Shown here in pieces: positions 1 to 8,900 of a stretch of 38,393 nucleotides of DNA (positions are counted from its first letter, which is position 1; the number at the start of each line of letters is the position of its first letter). Under the pieces are notes generated by a model that saw only the letters and a program-made list of their open reading frames with translations, was not told the origin of the DNA and made no database searches. Both the position numbers and the translations under genes were made by a program. The stretch is from Planctomycetota bacterium (lineage in GTDB: Bacteria > Planctomycetota > Planctomycetia > Pirellulales > UBA1268): assembly GCA_003670915.1 (NCBI GenBank), contig QWQH01000104.1, forward strand, positions 1 through 38,393, written 5' to 3'.

Positions 1-578
1 ATCCAGTCCCACGATCGCTGAATCTCAGCGGAAAGATGAGCCCGGCCATTGGCCTCCAGAATTGCGTCGTCGAAGTTTTCCACTCCCAGCGAAATACGTG
101 TCATCCCCATGCGCTTAAGCGCTCGCACCTTCGGCTCTGAAAGCGTGCCGGGTTCGCACTCAAACGTCACCTCCTCGGCCCCGCCGCTCGGCCCGCTCCA
201 CCCAAAGCTTCGGTGGAGTCCAAGAACCAGTCGCTCCAGTTGCTTCACGCTCAAAAAAGAGGGAGTGCCGCCACCAAAGTAAACGTATCGCAATGGGCGG
301 CCAGCGATGGCCCGATGAGCCGCCGCAATTTCTGCCTCTCTGGCAAGCGCCTGCGAATACCGCTCCACATCGGCAGCCGATGTATCGGTGTAGACCCGGA
401 AATAACAGAACTTGCATCGTTTACGGCAGAAGGGGATGTGGAGATAGAGGCCCAGCGGCTCATGGCTGGGCAGGGCATCCATCGCCGCCAACACGTCCGG
501 CACTTCTGTGTCGGTCCACTTGGAAAATGGCGGATAGTTCGCAACAAAATATCCGCCTGGCTCTGTCGTGTCGCTCAT
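1..578 (-). CDS. HemN-like radical SAM protein (3' end beyond window)
   Basis: Only the first 192 codons are in the window; the gene runs off the left edge. The N-terminus PLGLYLHIPFC leads into a radical SAM cluster motif C51-x3-C55-x2-C58, followed by YFGGGTPSFLS and, further on, ECEPGTLSEPKVRALKRMG and RISLGVENFDD. These are the blocks of the HemN/HemW (oxygen-independent coproporphyrinogen III oxidase-like) family, which bind a 4Fe-4S cluster and S-adenosylmethionine. The residues after the cysteines, CYFRVY, differ from the usual CxYCDF. This suggests a separate subfamily, so I do not assign hemN; true coproporphyrinogen oxidase, HemW-type haem chaperone and another radical SAM activity all remain possible. 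The ATG at 578 is the first in-frame ATG after the last upstream stops and leaves a normal N-terminal extension of about 40 residues before the barrel. Confidence 0.85.
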   Translation of the reverse strand, partial: MSDTTEPGGYFVANYPPFSKWTDTEVPDVLAAMDALPSHEPLGLYLHIPFCRKRCKFCYFRVYTDTSAADVERYSQALAREAEIAAAHRAIAGRPLRYVYFGGGTPSFLSVKQLERLVLGLHRSFGWSGPSGGAEEVTFECEPGTLSEPKVRALKRMGMTRISLGVENFDDAILEANGRAHLSAEIQRSWDW

Positions 579-701
579 CAACTCATGCCATCTTTCGAGG
601 CTGCTGGCCTCACTGTCGGTTCAACACGCCGTGCCTGCGTTTGTCCCTCGGGAAAAATCGGGGTATCCGTGCCGCTGAGCAGGCTCCGACCCCACGCGGT
701 G

Positions 702-1724
702 CTACGAGTCGGCGAGGCCACGGGCTGCCAGCAGATCGTCGAAGTCTCGCAGATGGTAGGCCACGCTGGCCTTGTCCAGCACTTTGCAGAGTCCACGCAA
801 AGCAATCCCCATGCCATCTGGCCCACTGGTGCCGCCAAACTGACCGCCGCCACGCACGTGCGGTTCCAGATCCAGAAAAACTCCGGGGATGCCACGGCGT
901 TGGAGTTTTTTTGTAAGCGCCGGCAGCATGGTACGGAGATCCGAGAGGATCCGCTGGTGACCGGCTGCACCCACATCAGCAGGCACAAAATGAGCCAACG
1001 ACATCTCGTCGACATGCTTCCCTCGCGCCGCCCCGGAAACCTTTCTGTAGTCCTTAATATGCACCCAGCCGAGGCCCGGCTTCATCGCCTCCCACTGGCG
1101 ATAGACCTCCGCTGCAGAGAAGCCCTGCACGATTATGTTGGCCGCATCGAACACAAGCACAAGGCCTGGATGGTTCACGCGTCGATAGATTTCGGCGAGC
1201 AATTCGCCCGTCTGGCCAACGAGGTTTGCCTCCACCTCCAGCCCGAACGTGAGGTCGGACCGGTGGCATGCCTCGGCAATCTGCCCGATTCGATCAGCGG
1301 CCTCCTCCATGTGATCTTCGGGCTTCGCCCCACGAGGCGGATAAAATGAAAATCCGCGAATGAGCTTCGTTTCAAACGCATGTGCCAATTCGCAGGCCCG
1401 CGAGACGTCCTGCGAGAGATATTTCTTGAAGGGCACGAACTTATTTTTTGTGCCGTCGGCTTTCTCCAAAAGCTTGACCTTTCCGATCGGCGAGGCAATT
1501 GACGCCACGTTGAGCCCGTACTCGTCCTCTAGGTGACGAATTTTTTGGATCTCGGGCAACGTCAGTTTCATGACGTTTTTGATCCCCTTGCCCACGTCGA
1601 TAAACCGCAGGCTGTAATATTCCAAGCCAATGGCAGCCAGAGCCGTGAATTGTTCGACTGCCGAAAGATGAAACGCCGACTCGTCGGCAAGAGCCGACAA
1701 AAGAACGCGGGAAGCTGGTGCCAT
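702..1724 (-). CDS. sugar phosphate isomerase/epimerase-like TIM barrel protein
   Basis: The 340-residue protein fits the xylose isomerase-like TIM barrel (AP endonuclease 2) superfamily. Likely metal ligands in barrel order are a Glu in LTFGLEVEAN (E163 or E165), D193 in LVLVFDAANI, H222 in WVHIKDYR and E287 in GVFLDLEPHV. Members isomerise or epimerise sugars and inositols with a divalent metal, and the exact substrate cannot be read here. No signal peptide is evident, so it is probably cytoplasmic. The frame stays open to an ATG at 1781, but the intervening residues (MIQRFMIQRRASHQ) look non-native, so I prefer the ATG at 1724. It lies between queF (150 bases upstream) and the HemN-like gene (123 bases downstream) on the same strand; no functional link to either is obvious. 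Confidence 0.8.
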   Translation of the reverse strand: MAPASRVLLSALADESAFHLSAVEQFTALAAIGLEYYSLRFIDVGKGIKNVMKLTLPEIQKIRHLEDEYGLNVASIASPIGKVKLLEKADGTKNKFVPFKKYLSQDVSRACELAHAFETKLIRGFSFYPPRGAKPEDHMEEAADRIGQIAEACHRSDLTFGLEVEANLVGQTGELLAEIYRRVNHPGLVLVFDAANIIVQGFSAAEVYRQWEAMKPGLGWVHIKDYRKVSGAARGKHVDEMSLAHFVPADVGAAGHQRILSDLRTMLPALTKKLQRRGIPGVFLDLEPHVRGGGQFGGTSGPDGMGIALRGLCKVLDKASVAYHLRDFDDLLAARGLADS

Positions 1725-1874
1725 GGAAGTGCTTGCTTTCTGGTGCGATGCTCGACGCTGAATCATAAAACGCTGAATCACGGAAAAGGGAAGTGCTATT
1801 CTGCCCCCGGTGTGACTGAAAAGAAAGGCCCCTCAGCGAGGCGCGAGCCGGATAGAATCGGAGATGGCGCGACC

Positions 1875-2261
1875 TTAGAACGCGGGCAGATGGTCGCCGG
1901 TGGGATGCGAGACGGCAATCCGCGAGGAGATGCCTCCGCGTGGCGTGAAGTGGGCTAACAGCGTCATGCGGCGGGGCTGAAGAACAGCCACCAGATCATC
2001 CAGAATGCGGTTGGTTACGTTCTCATAGAAGATGCCTTCGCTTCGAAACTTCTGCAGGTACAATTTTAAACTCTTGAGCTCCACGCACAGCTGGTCCGGG
2101 ATGTAGCGAAACGTGAGCGTTCCGAAATCGGGTTGGCCTGTCTTCGGGCACAGCGACGTAAACTCTGGGCAGATGATTTCAATGCAATAGTCGCGAGCCG
2201 GAAACTGGTTTGCAAACGTTTCAAACTGTTCTCGCGACGGTTGTGGTGAAGTTTTGCTCAT
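1875..2261 (-). CDS. queF: NADPH-dependent 7-cyano-7-deazaguanine reductase QueF
   Basis: QueF reduces the nitrile of preQ0 to the amine preQ1 with two NADPH, a late free-base step of queuosine tRNA modification. The 128-residue size fits the short, single-domain YkvM-type QueF. The catalytic cysteine is C38 in [14 protein letters not shown], where it forms the thioimide, and the partner aspartate is D45. The QueF signature ELKSLKLYL at residues 61-69 supplies NADPH and substrate contacts, followed by [19 protein letters not shown]. The start codon is 18 bases from the oppositely oriented queC start, so their regulatory regions must overlap each other's coding sequence. No strong Shine-Dalgarno is seen. 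Assignment is firm from the motifs. Confidence 0.96.
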   Translation of the reverse strand: MSKTSPQPSREQFETFANQFPARDYCIEIICPEFTSLCPKTGQPDFGTLTFRYIPDQLCVELKSLKLYLQKFRSEGIFYENVTNRILDDLVAVLQPRRMTLLAHFTPRGGISSRIAVSHPTGDHLPAF

Positions 2262-2279
2262 GATCTAGAAAAGTGTGCC

Positions 2280-3035
2280 ATGAAAAATGCTCCGCCGAAA
2301 GACACCCCTATAACAGCCGGTTCCTCGGGCTCTACGGCCGCTTGTGATCCCGAAAAGTCGGCCGTTGTGCTGCTCTCCGGCGGCCTCGACTCGGCAACGG
2401 CCGCGGCGTGGGCTCTCCACCAAGGCTATCGACTCTCGGCGCTGTCAATCGACTACGGCCAGCGTCACCGCCACGAACTCCTCTGTGCTCGGGCTATCGC
2501 CACAGGGATGGGCATCGGCGACCACGTCGTGATCGGAGTTGATTTCACACCCTTTGGCACAAGCGCGCTTGTTGACACTCGCCTGGCCGTTCCCAAGGGA
2601 CGTTCCAACGAGGCCCTCTCCCACGGAGTGCCCATCACCTACGTGCCTGCCCGCAATACAGTTTTTCTGTCGCTGGCACTGGCGATGGCAGAGGCTCGCG
2701 GGGCTGGAGCCATCGTGCTGGGCGTCAACGCCATCGACTACAGCGGCTATCCCGACTGCCGACCAGAGTTCATCGCAGCATTTGCAACCCTCGCACAACT
2801 GGCCACTAAGGCCGGCATCGAAGGACAGTCCATGGAAATCCTTGCCCCGCTGGGCACGCTCTCCAAGGCGGATATCATCCGACTCGGCCTTTCGCTGGGG
2901 GTCGACTATGGTCTCACCAGCAGTTGCTACGATCCGTCGCACGATGGCTGGCCGTGCGGCCAGTGCGACTCCTGCCTGCTGCGAGCAGCAGGGTTTGCGG
3001 CGGTCGAAACGGCTGACCCTCGCTTGAATCGCTAG
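2280..3035 (+). CDS. queC: 7-cyano-7-deazaguanine synthase QueC
   Basis: QueC uses ATP to convert 7-carboxy-7-deazaguanine and ammonia into preQ0. The 251-residue protein has the PP-loop ATP motif SGGLDS at residues 33-38, the conserved [12 protein letters not shown] and [14 protein letters not shown] segments, and [15 protein letters not shown]. It ends in a zinc site made by C216, C226, C229 and C232 (SSCYDP ... PCGQCDSC). The first 26 residues are an extra, low-complexity N-terminus compared with typical QueC, but no later ATG lies before the PP-loop. queE follows after 19 bases on the same strand, and queF is divergent, so three preQ0/preQ1 enzymes are grouped. queD is absent from the window. 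Confidence 0.96.
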   Translation: MKNAPPKDTPITAGSSGSTAACDPEKSAVVLLSGGLDSATAAAWALHQGYRLSALSIDYGQRHRHELLCARAIATGMGIGDHVVIGVDFTPFGTSALVDTRLAVPKGRSNEALSHGVPITYVPARNTVFLSLALAMAEARGAGAIVLGVNAIDYSGYPDCRPEFIAAFATLAQLATKAGIEGQSMEILAPLGTLSKADIIRLGLSLGVDYGLTSSCYDPSHDGWPCGQCDSCLLRAAGFAAVETADPRLNR

Positions 3036-3054
3036 CCTCACGGAAACATCCAGC

Positions 3055-3789
3055 GTGCGTATCGCCGAAATTTATTCATCACTGCAGGGCGAGGGGCTTT
3101 TGGCTGGCACGCCCAGCACATTCGTGCGGGCCAGTGGCTGTAACCTCCGCTGCCGCTGGTGTGACACCCCCTTCGCATCTTGGGAACCCATCGGGGAAAA
3201 CTACTCTGTGGCGTCGATTCTGGCGGCAGTGGTGGCCTGCGGGCCACGGCACGTCGTTCTGACAGGAGGCGAGCCACTTCTCTTTCCTGAAGTGATCCCA
3301 CTGTGCAACGGTCTTGCCAGAGAGGGCTTTCACATCACAATTGAAACGGCCGGCACAGTGCTTCCCGACCTGCACATGCTCACGTCGCCGGTAGACCTCA
3401 TGTCAATCAGCCCGAAGCTCTCCTCGTCGGCACCGTCGGCCAACACACCGGCCGACTGGCAGGCTCGGCACGAGGCATCCCGCCGGTGCGACACTGTGCT
3501 GCAAGCCCTTCTGGCAAGTGGTTTGTATCAGTTGAAATTTGTCATTGAATCTCGGCCAGATCTTGCTGAGGCAATCGCGTGGCTCAATGATCTCGCAGCA
3601 ACGCCGCTCGGAACAACCGCGCCGGTTGCCCTGGTCGATCGCAGCCGCGTGTTTTTCATGCCGCAAGGTGTGTTGCCATCGGATTTGGCCCGCACGACTC
3701 AATGGCTGGCCGCTGAATGCCGCCTCGCAGGAATCCAACTGGCGCCCCGCTACCACATCCAGTGGTTTGGGAACACACGCGGCACATAG
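3055..3789 (+). CDS. queE: 7-carboxy-7-deazaguanine synthase QueE
   Basis: QueE is the radical SAM enzyme that rearranges 6-carboxytetrahydropterin to 7-carboxy-7-deazaguanine, the substrate for QueC encoded just upstream. The 244-residue protein begins IAEIYSSLQGEGLLAGTPSTFVRASGCNLRC, a typical QueE opening. Its cluster cysteines are C29, C33 and C36, followed by WCDTPFASW, and VVLTGGEPLL carries the SAM-contacting GGE motif. It starts with GTG (3055), 19 bases after the queC stop, so the pair is very likely co-transcribed. The next gene is convergent. Confidence 0.95.
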   Translation: MRIAEIYSSLQGEGLLAGTPSTFVRASGCNLRCRWCDTPFASWEPIGENYSVASILAAVVACGPRHVVLTGGEPLLFPEVIPLCNGLAREGFHITIETAGTVLPDLHMLTSPVDLMSISPKLSSSAPSANTPADWQARHEASRRCDTVLQALLASGLYQLKFVIESRPDLAEAIAWLNDLAATPLGTTAPVALVDRSRVFFMPQGVLPSDLARTTQWLAAECRLAGIQLAPRYHIQWFGNTRGT

Positions 3790-3810
3790 CATTCATGGCC
3801 TGCGTGGTGT

Positions 3811-4800
3811 TCATACCTCTGCCCCAGGGGCCACGACCGCAACGGGCGAGTGACCCCGTGGCCCACACACCAGCACAGTTGCTGCGCCCACGGCCACGAT
3901 CAACATACCTGCCACGAAGAACGGACTCATGTCGGCGGCCCGCGTGTGCGAAAGCCAGAGCGTTGTGAGCGTATTGATTACTGGCGCCAACCCAAACACC
4001 ACCGGCATGACCGTAAACGGCTTGCCGCCGCACGTAAAAGCCAGAATCGTGCCCAACGCCCCAATGGCCCCGAGCGTGCCCGCGCCGAGGCTCCAGACCC
4101 CGCCAGAAATATCCCACGTGCCACGATCCTCTAGCGGAACAAGCAATACCAGTGGCACGAGAACAGCGATTAAAAAATAGGCCGCTCCTATACAAATCAG
4201 TGGCCGCAGACGACTGCCTGCCATGGCCGACTGCCCCCTGTGCAGCACCGGCCCATACGCACCCCAGCAGAATATGGCCATCGCCACCGAGAGCAACACC
4301 TCGACAAAACGCTCAGGGGTCGGCAGTGCTGCATGGGGCTGCATCTGCGGCTTAAAGACGAGCACAGTCACCGCACCGGTAATGACCAGAATGAGACCGG
4401 CAAGGAACGGTGCCTTGAGTTGGCCGAACGATCTACTCATGGCGGCAGTGAGCAACGTGTTGACCACTGGTGCCCCTCCAAATACAAGCGGCATCACATA
4501 GATCGGCTGACCACCAAACGTGAGAGCCAAGATCACGCCCAAGGCACCGGCTGCGCCTGCTGAGCCTGCCAGTAGACTCCACACCACGCCCTTGGTCGAC
4601 CAACCGCCACGCTCGCCGCCACGCGACAGCAACACCAGTGGAATCAGCACTGCGATCACAAAATAGGCTAAGCCAACGCACACAAAGGGCCGCAAAGGAG
4701 AGTGCATCGCCTCGCGTCCGAAGTGAAGCGCAGGGCCGTACATGCCCCAACAGATCGCCGTCAGTGCGATGGCGGCAAGCATGCCGAAAAATTGTAGCAT
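3811..4800 (-). CDS. 10-TM transporter with internal duplication (DMT/RhaT-like)
   Basis: A 329-residue very hydrophobic protein made of two homologous halves of about five helices each. The halves can be aligned by eye: AICWGMYGPALHFGREAM in the first and AIFCWGAYGPVLHRGQSAM in the second, each followed by LRPFVCVGLAYFVIAVLIPLVLL-like helices, then GAxGALGxILAxTxGGxPxxVMPxVFGxAPVxNT. This is the 5+5 plan of the drug/metabolite transporter superfamily, and the WGxYGP and FGGAPVVN motifs recall sugar transporters of the RhaT/GRP type. The substrate is unknown. The ATG at 4800 overlaps the stop of the heptosyltransferase gene (TGATG) and has GGAGAA upstream, indicating translational coupling. 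The reading frame upstream of 4800 lies inside the preceding gene. Confidence 0.82.
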   Translation of the reverse strand: MLQFFGMLAAIALTAICWGMYGPALHFGREAMHSPLRPFVCVGLAYFVIAVLIPLVLLSRGGERGGWSTKGVVWSLLAGSAGAAGALGVILALTFGGQPIYVMPLVFGGAPVVNTLLTAAMSRSFGQLKAPFLAGLILVITGAVTVLVFKPQMQPHAALPTPERFVEVLLSVAMAIFCWGAYGPVLHRGQSAMAGSRLRPLICIGAAYFLIAVLVPLVLLVPLEDRGTWDISGGVWSLGAGTLGAIGALGTILAFTCGGKPFTVMPVVFGLAPVINTLTTLWLSHTRAADMSPFFVAGMLIVAVGAATVLVCGPRGHSPVAVVAPGAEV

Positions 4801-5933
4801 CAGTGGTTCTCCAAGGAGTGTTCTGTGACACGTCTCAGCGGTGTGGTCTCTGCGACAACCCCATCGCGGCCGGCAAAGCCAGCGTCTGCCAAGAGCGACA
4901 GCGTTGCATGCCCTACATCTTCCACGCTCAGCAACCGCATGCAATCGTGGTGAACCAGCGGGCACTCCCGCTTGCCGCACGGGGAGCAGGCTAGATCCAA
5001 CCGCTTCTCTACGAGGTGGGGCTGGTCCGACCGACTCAGACGGGGATCCATCGATCCAAACAGAACGACCGTTGGTGTCTGAAATGCGGCGGCAATGTGT
5101 CGCGGTCCGCTATCGGATGTCACCAGCACAGCGGCTCGCCGAAGCACGGCTTTGGAGAGACCAAACGGCAACGCGGGCTCGTCAGCCAAACTCTGCACCG
5201 AGGGATGGTTCGCTAAACCCACCACTGTTCGAGCCTCGTCGCGGTCCCCAGGCCCACAGTGCACCAACACCCTGGCATCAGGAATGCGCTGGAGCAAAAA
5301 TCGGCTCAGCTCCGCCATTTTCTCACCGCCCCACGCCTTGGATGCGCCGTAGGCTCCGTTGTCGTTGCACACGATCAGTGGCCCAGCAGAATCCGATGTT
5401 CTGACTGGAAATAGCCTCGCAAGTACGTGATCAGCCATGGCCTCATCGACATCACTCGTCGCCAGTTGCAGTTGGAGCGGAGACCGTGGAACGCCGATGC
5501 GCACAGCCAGATCCATGGCATTGGAAGCGGTTGAAGTCGGCTCGACTCGCAAGCCCTTTCGCAGTGGCGCCAGCGGATCTGTGAGCAGCAACCGCCTCCA
5601 GTGCCTTGCGAATCCAACTCGCCGCCGGGCGCCGCCGGCAAACGCAAGCGATGCGGTGGAGAGCGAATTGGGCACAATCAGAGCAATGTCGGCCCGATCC
5701 CTTCGCAGCTGTCTCGCGACCGCGAAAAAGCGTCGCGAAGAATCGCGACTGCGGCGATCGTAGAACACCATGCCATCCAGCCACGGCGTGCCTTCGAGCA
5801 ACTCAGCGAACATCGGCTTGAGCACGCCTGTGATTCTGGCCCGCGAGCCATAGTGGCTCTTGATCGCGCGCAGCATAGGCGTTGCCATAACGAGGTCGCC
5901 GACCCAGCGCGGAAGGATCACAACAATGTGCAT
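4800..5933 (-). CDS. glycosyltransferase family 9 (ADP-heptose:LPS heptosyltransferase-like)
   Basis: The 377-residue protein matches the WaaF/WaaC family that transfers heptose from ADP-heptose to the lipopolysaccharide core on the cytoplasmic face. Its N-terminus MHIVVILPRWVGDLVMATPMLRAI is the standard opening. The C-terminal domain carries KAWGGEKMAELS (family KxW motif), VLVHCGPGDRDEA, and the donor-binding SDSGPRHIAAAFQTPTVVLFGSMDP, where related proteins have SDTGPxHxAxA. A cysteine-rich CSPCGKRECPLVHHDC segment near the end matches the CxxCxxxxCP...C segment of many family members. The next gene overlaps its stop codon, and the permease gene ends 53 bases upstream. This indicates LPS-like core biosynthesis; heptosyltransferase II is the best guess, but the acceptor is unknown. 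Confidence 0.92.
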   Translation of the reverse strand: MHIVVILPRWVGDLVMATPMLRAIKSHYGSRARITGVLKPMFAELLEGTPWLDGMVFYDRRSRDSSRRFFAVARQLRRDRADIALIVPNSLSTASLAFAGGARRRVGFARHWRRLLLTDPLAPLRKGLRVEPTSTASNAMDLAVRIGVPRSPLQLQLATSDVDEAMADHVLARLFPVRTSDSAGPLIVCNDNGAYGASKAWGGEKMAELSRFLLQRIPDARVLVHCGPGDRDEARTVVGLANHPSVQSLADEPALPFGLSKAVLRRAAVLVTSDSGPRHIAAAFQTPTVVLFGSMDPRLSRSDQPHLVEKRLDLACSPCGKRECPLVHHDCMRLLSVEDVGHATLSLLADAGFAGRDGVVAETTPLRRVTEHSLENH

Positions 5934-5986
5934 TGCAGAAACCTACCCGCCGGAGCCACAAATATTCAAAACCACAATCGCACAAC

Positions 5987-8900
5987 TCACAGCGAACGCA
6001 AAGACTCGCGGGACTCCAGTCTCGCGATCTGGCCAGTGGCCACGATGCCAGCTACCAGCGAAGCGGCCATCGTGAGCCCTGATGTGGCTAGAATCCAAGC
6101 CAGCGGCACTCTGGCGACACCAGCCACGAGCGAGGGCACCAGCGCGAGGCATCCTGATAGCGTGCCAACGGCAAGCCCCAGGCCAACCATGAGAAGCGTC
6201 TCCAGTACCACAATACTTCGGATGCGAAAGAGCGTGAATCCGATGGCACGCATGAGGCCAATCGCTGCGGTTCGTTCCAACACGCTTTGCGCCTGGACGG
6301 CCGCCACGCCCACCGTGCCGAGGAGTAATCCCAGCGTGCCGAGTGCCTGAAATCCTGCCAGAAATGTGTTCTGTACCGCCGACAGACTGCGGAAGCGTTC
6401 CAGCGTTGACTCCACGGAAACCCCCGCATCGGCCCATGCCGCAGCAATCGCCTGCGTGAGGTGTCGGGAGTGTGACCGAACATCGGCACCGAGAGGCGCC
6501 ATCGCGGCAGCCCCATCAATCATCGCCATGGCATAGCCCGAACGTCGTGGAAATATCCTCTCAAAATTATTTTCCGAGACCAACACGTATCCCTGCAAGA
6601 TGCTTGGCTCGAGGAGGCCAACTATTTCGAGGTCTACTTTTTTGCCGTCGTCGTCGGCCACCGTAAAGCCAGATCCAACACCGCCTAGCTTGAGCGCCCA
6701 CTGCGCCGTGGCCTGATCCAGGATGGCTGGGATCGGGCGCGTATCGGCGGCCTGTGTTGGGAGAGGGCGATCCAGCAGCGTCCACGGGTTCGGCGACGCA
6801 TTGGGTGGGAGGTCTTCACTGTCGGGCTCAATCGCTGCGTGTTCCACAAACCGAAATCCTCCTCGAGACACAAACTCCGGCCCAAGCCCGAGCACGGTTG
6901 GTTGCCCCGGCGCATACAGATTCGTGCAACTGGCGTCGTCTCCAGCATTCGACCGCAATCTCGCGATCGTGCAGCTGGCCAACACCGCTCGCTGATCATC
7001 CGTGAGCCCCAGCGATTCCTGAACAGATTCCTGCGTGGCATTGCTGCTGGGATCAATGCCCGTCGGCTCCCCAAATGTGGCTATGAATGTATAGCCTCCT
7101 GTGGGTGATTGCGTGCTCTGAGGCTGATCCGGAACTGGGAGTGAGAACGACGACAAGGCCACGACTAAAAACTCTGCAATGCCGACGATTGCGACGACCG
7201 AAAAAGCCCTCGACGGTTGAGCTTTGATCCCGCGCCACGCCAGTTGAGGAAGCGTGCGCAGGGCCAACCGATTCAGGCCTGCTCGGTCCAAGACGAACCT
7301 CACCACAGCCAAGAGGCCGACGAGGGCCGCTGCGCCCGAGAGAAAGAAAAAAACTACTGCTGACTGCGCTTCGCCGCTCCGTGCGCCCCATGCCGATGCC
7401 AGCACTCCCACCGCCGCAACAATTGCCACGCAGATCGGCTGGCGGCTTTGACTACCGGTTTTGCCACGAACGCCATGAACGCCATGAACACCACGAACGC
7501 AATCACAGCCACCTCGTAACAGTGTGCTCGGAGACCGATGAGCCATACGACGAGCAGCCCATGCAACAGCCGCCAGCGACACGATCAAGCTGCCAGCGGC
7601 ACTGGGCCAGAGAGCAGCCAGCGACGGGGCATCCGCGCCGAATGCTTGAATTGACCCCGCAGCTACGGCATTGTTCCACGAGGTGGCAAGGCATGCCAGC
7701 AACAGCGATGACCAAAGCGGCCCGAGAAACGTACCGATCGCAATGCCCGCCACTGCGGCGATGCCGCCGATGAGCGTTAAGAGTTTGGCCACCTGCCCGG
7801 GGGGCCAGCCAATGGCCGCAAGGATCCCGATATCCCGCCGCCGTGCAGCCACCATCAGGTTGAACAGGAGCCATTCCAGTAACAGACCAGCCACGACTAC
7901 AAAACTCGACAAGGCAAGAAACAAACTGCCGAACGGAGTCGAACCCTCTGCCGCCCGAAGCGCAAGGGCCTTAAGCGGCACAACCCTCAGCCCCATTGGC
8001 TCCGGCTGGATCGCAGCGGCGATTGTGTGTCGCAGGCCATCCAGGGAGCCTCCGTGCGGGTTGGGCACATGCCAGGCGGTGGATTGACCAAACCGGCTGC
8101 CCGCCAACCGCCGCGCCACCTCCAGCGATACAAATGCTTTTGGAGTCGCTCCATACTCTTTCCAATAGCGGTCATCCTGATCGTTCGGTGGCGTTGTGCG
8201 CACGGCCTGCCGATTGAAAGGGAAGGGGGGATCCCAGTCGGCAATCGATCGCTCGTCGGTGATTCCCTCAACTTCCGGCACGAGCGACCGAGCCACCGCC
8301 GCACCTCGCATCTCGGCGACCCCACTCACCCGCAGCGTGCATCGGGTCTCCTCAACGCGGCCGTGGAGCGTTTCGGGACGAAACAGCCGGATCTCAAGGC
8401 TGTCGCCAATCGCGATCGGATTCCCCTGTGAAGCGAAATCATCGGCGATCCAACGATTGATCACAATTTCATCTGCCTCGGGTGTTTTTAAAATGCCGCC
8501 TCGCTGATCTACAAGATCGCCCACGGGCAGCGACCCGCTGCTGATACCCACAATTGTGGAATAAGGAATCGTGGCAGCGATCGCCCGATCGCCTTGGTCC
8601 ACAGGCTCCAGCGAGTTGGCCAGAAACGCCAGCGATGGCCGACCGCCCAGCGGCCAGAGAAGTTGCTCGGCGACGCGATCTACTTCCGGCGGCATAATCA
8701 GCCGGCGGCTCGTCAGCCGCAAAGCCTCTGACGCTTCTACCGGTTCAAGGCACAGGCCAATGTCTTCCATCAAGGGATGCAAGCCGGACGCCAGCCATGA
8801 CACAACCGATGGATGTGCTGGAGGCCCGGCGGGAAGCGACGCGACGGCAAAGATGGCGTTGGCCACATCGCCTCGACGCAGAATCTGCTGCGCTGTGGAA

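Noticed and set aside
213-1349. 378-codon plus-strand ORF
   Set aside because: It is antisense to the HemN-like and sugar-isomerase genes, which have clear motifs; its protein has no family features and no ribosome binding site.
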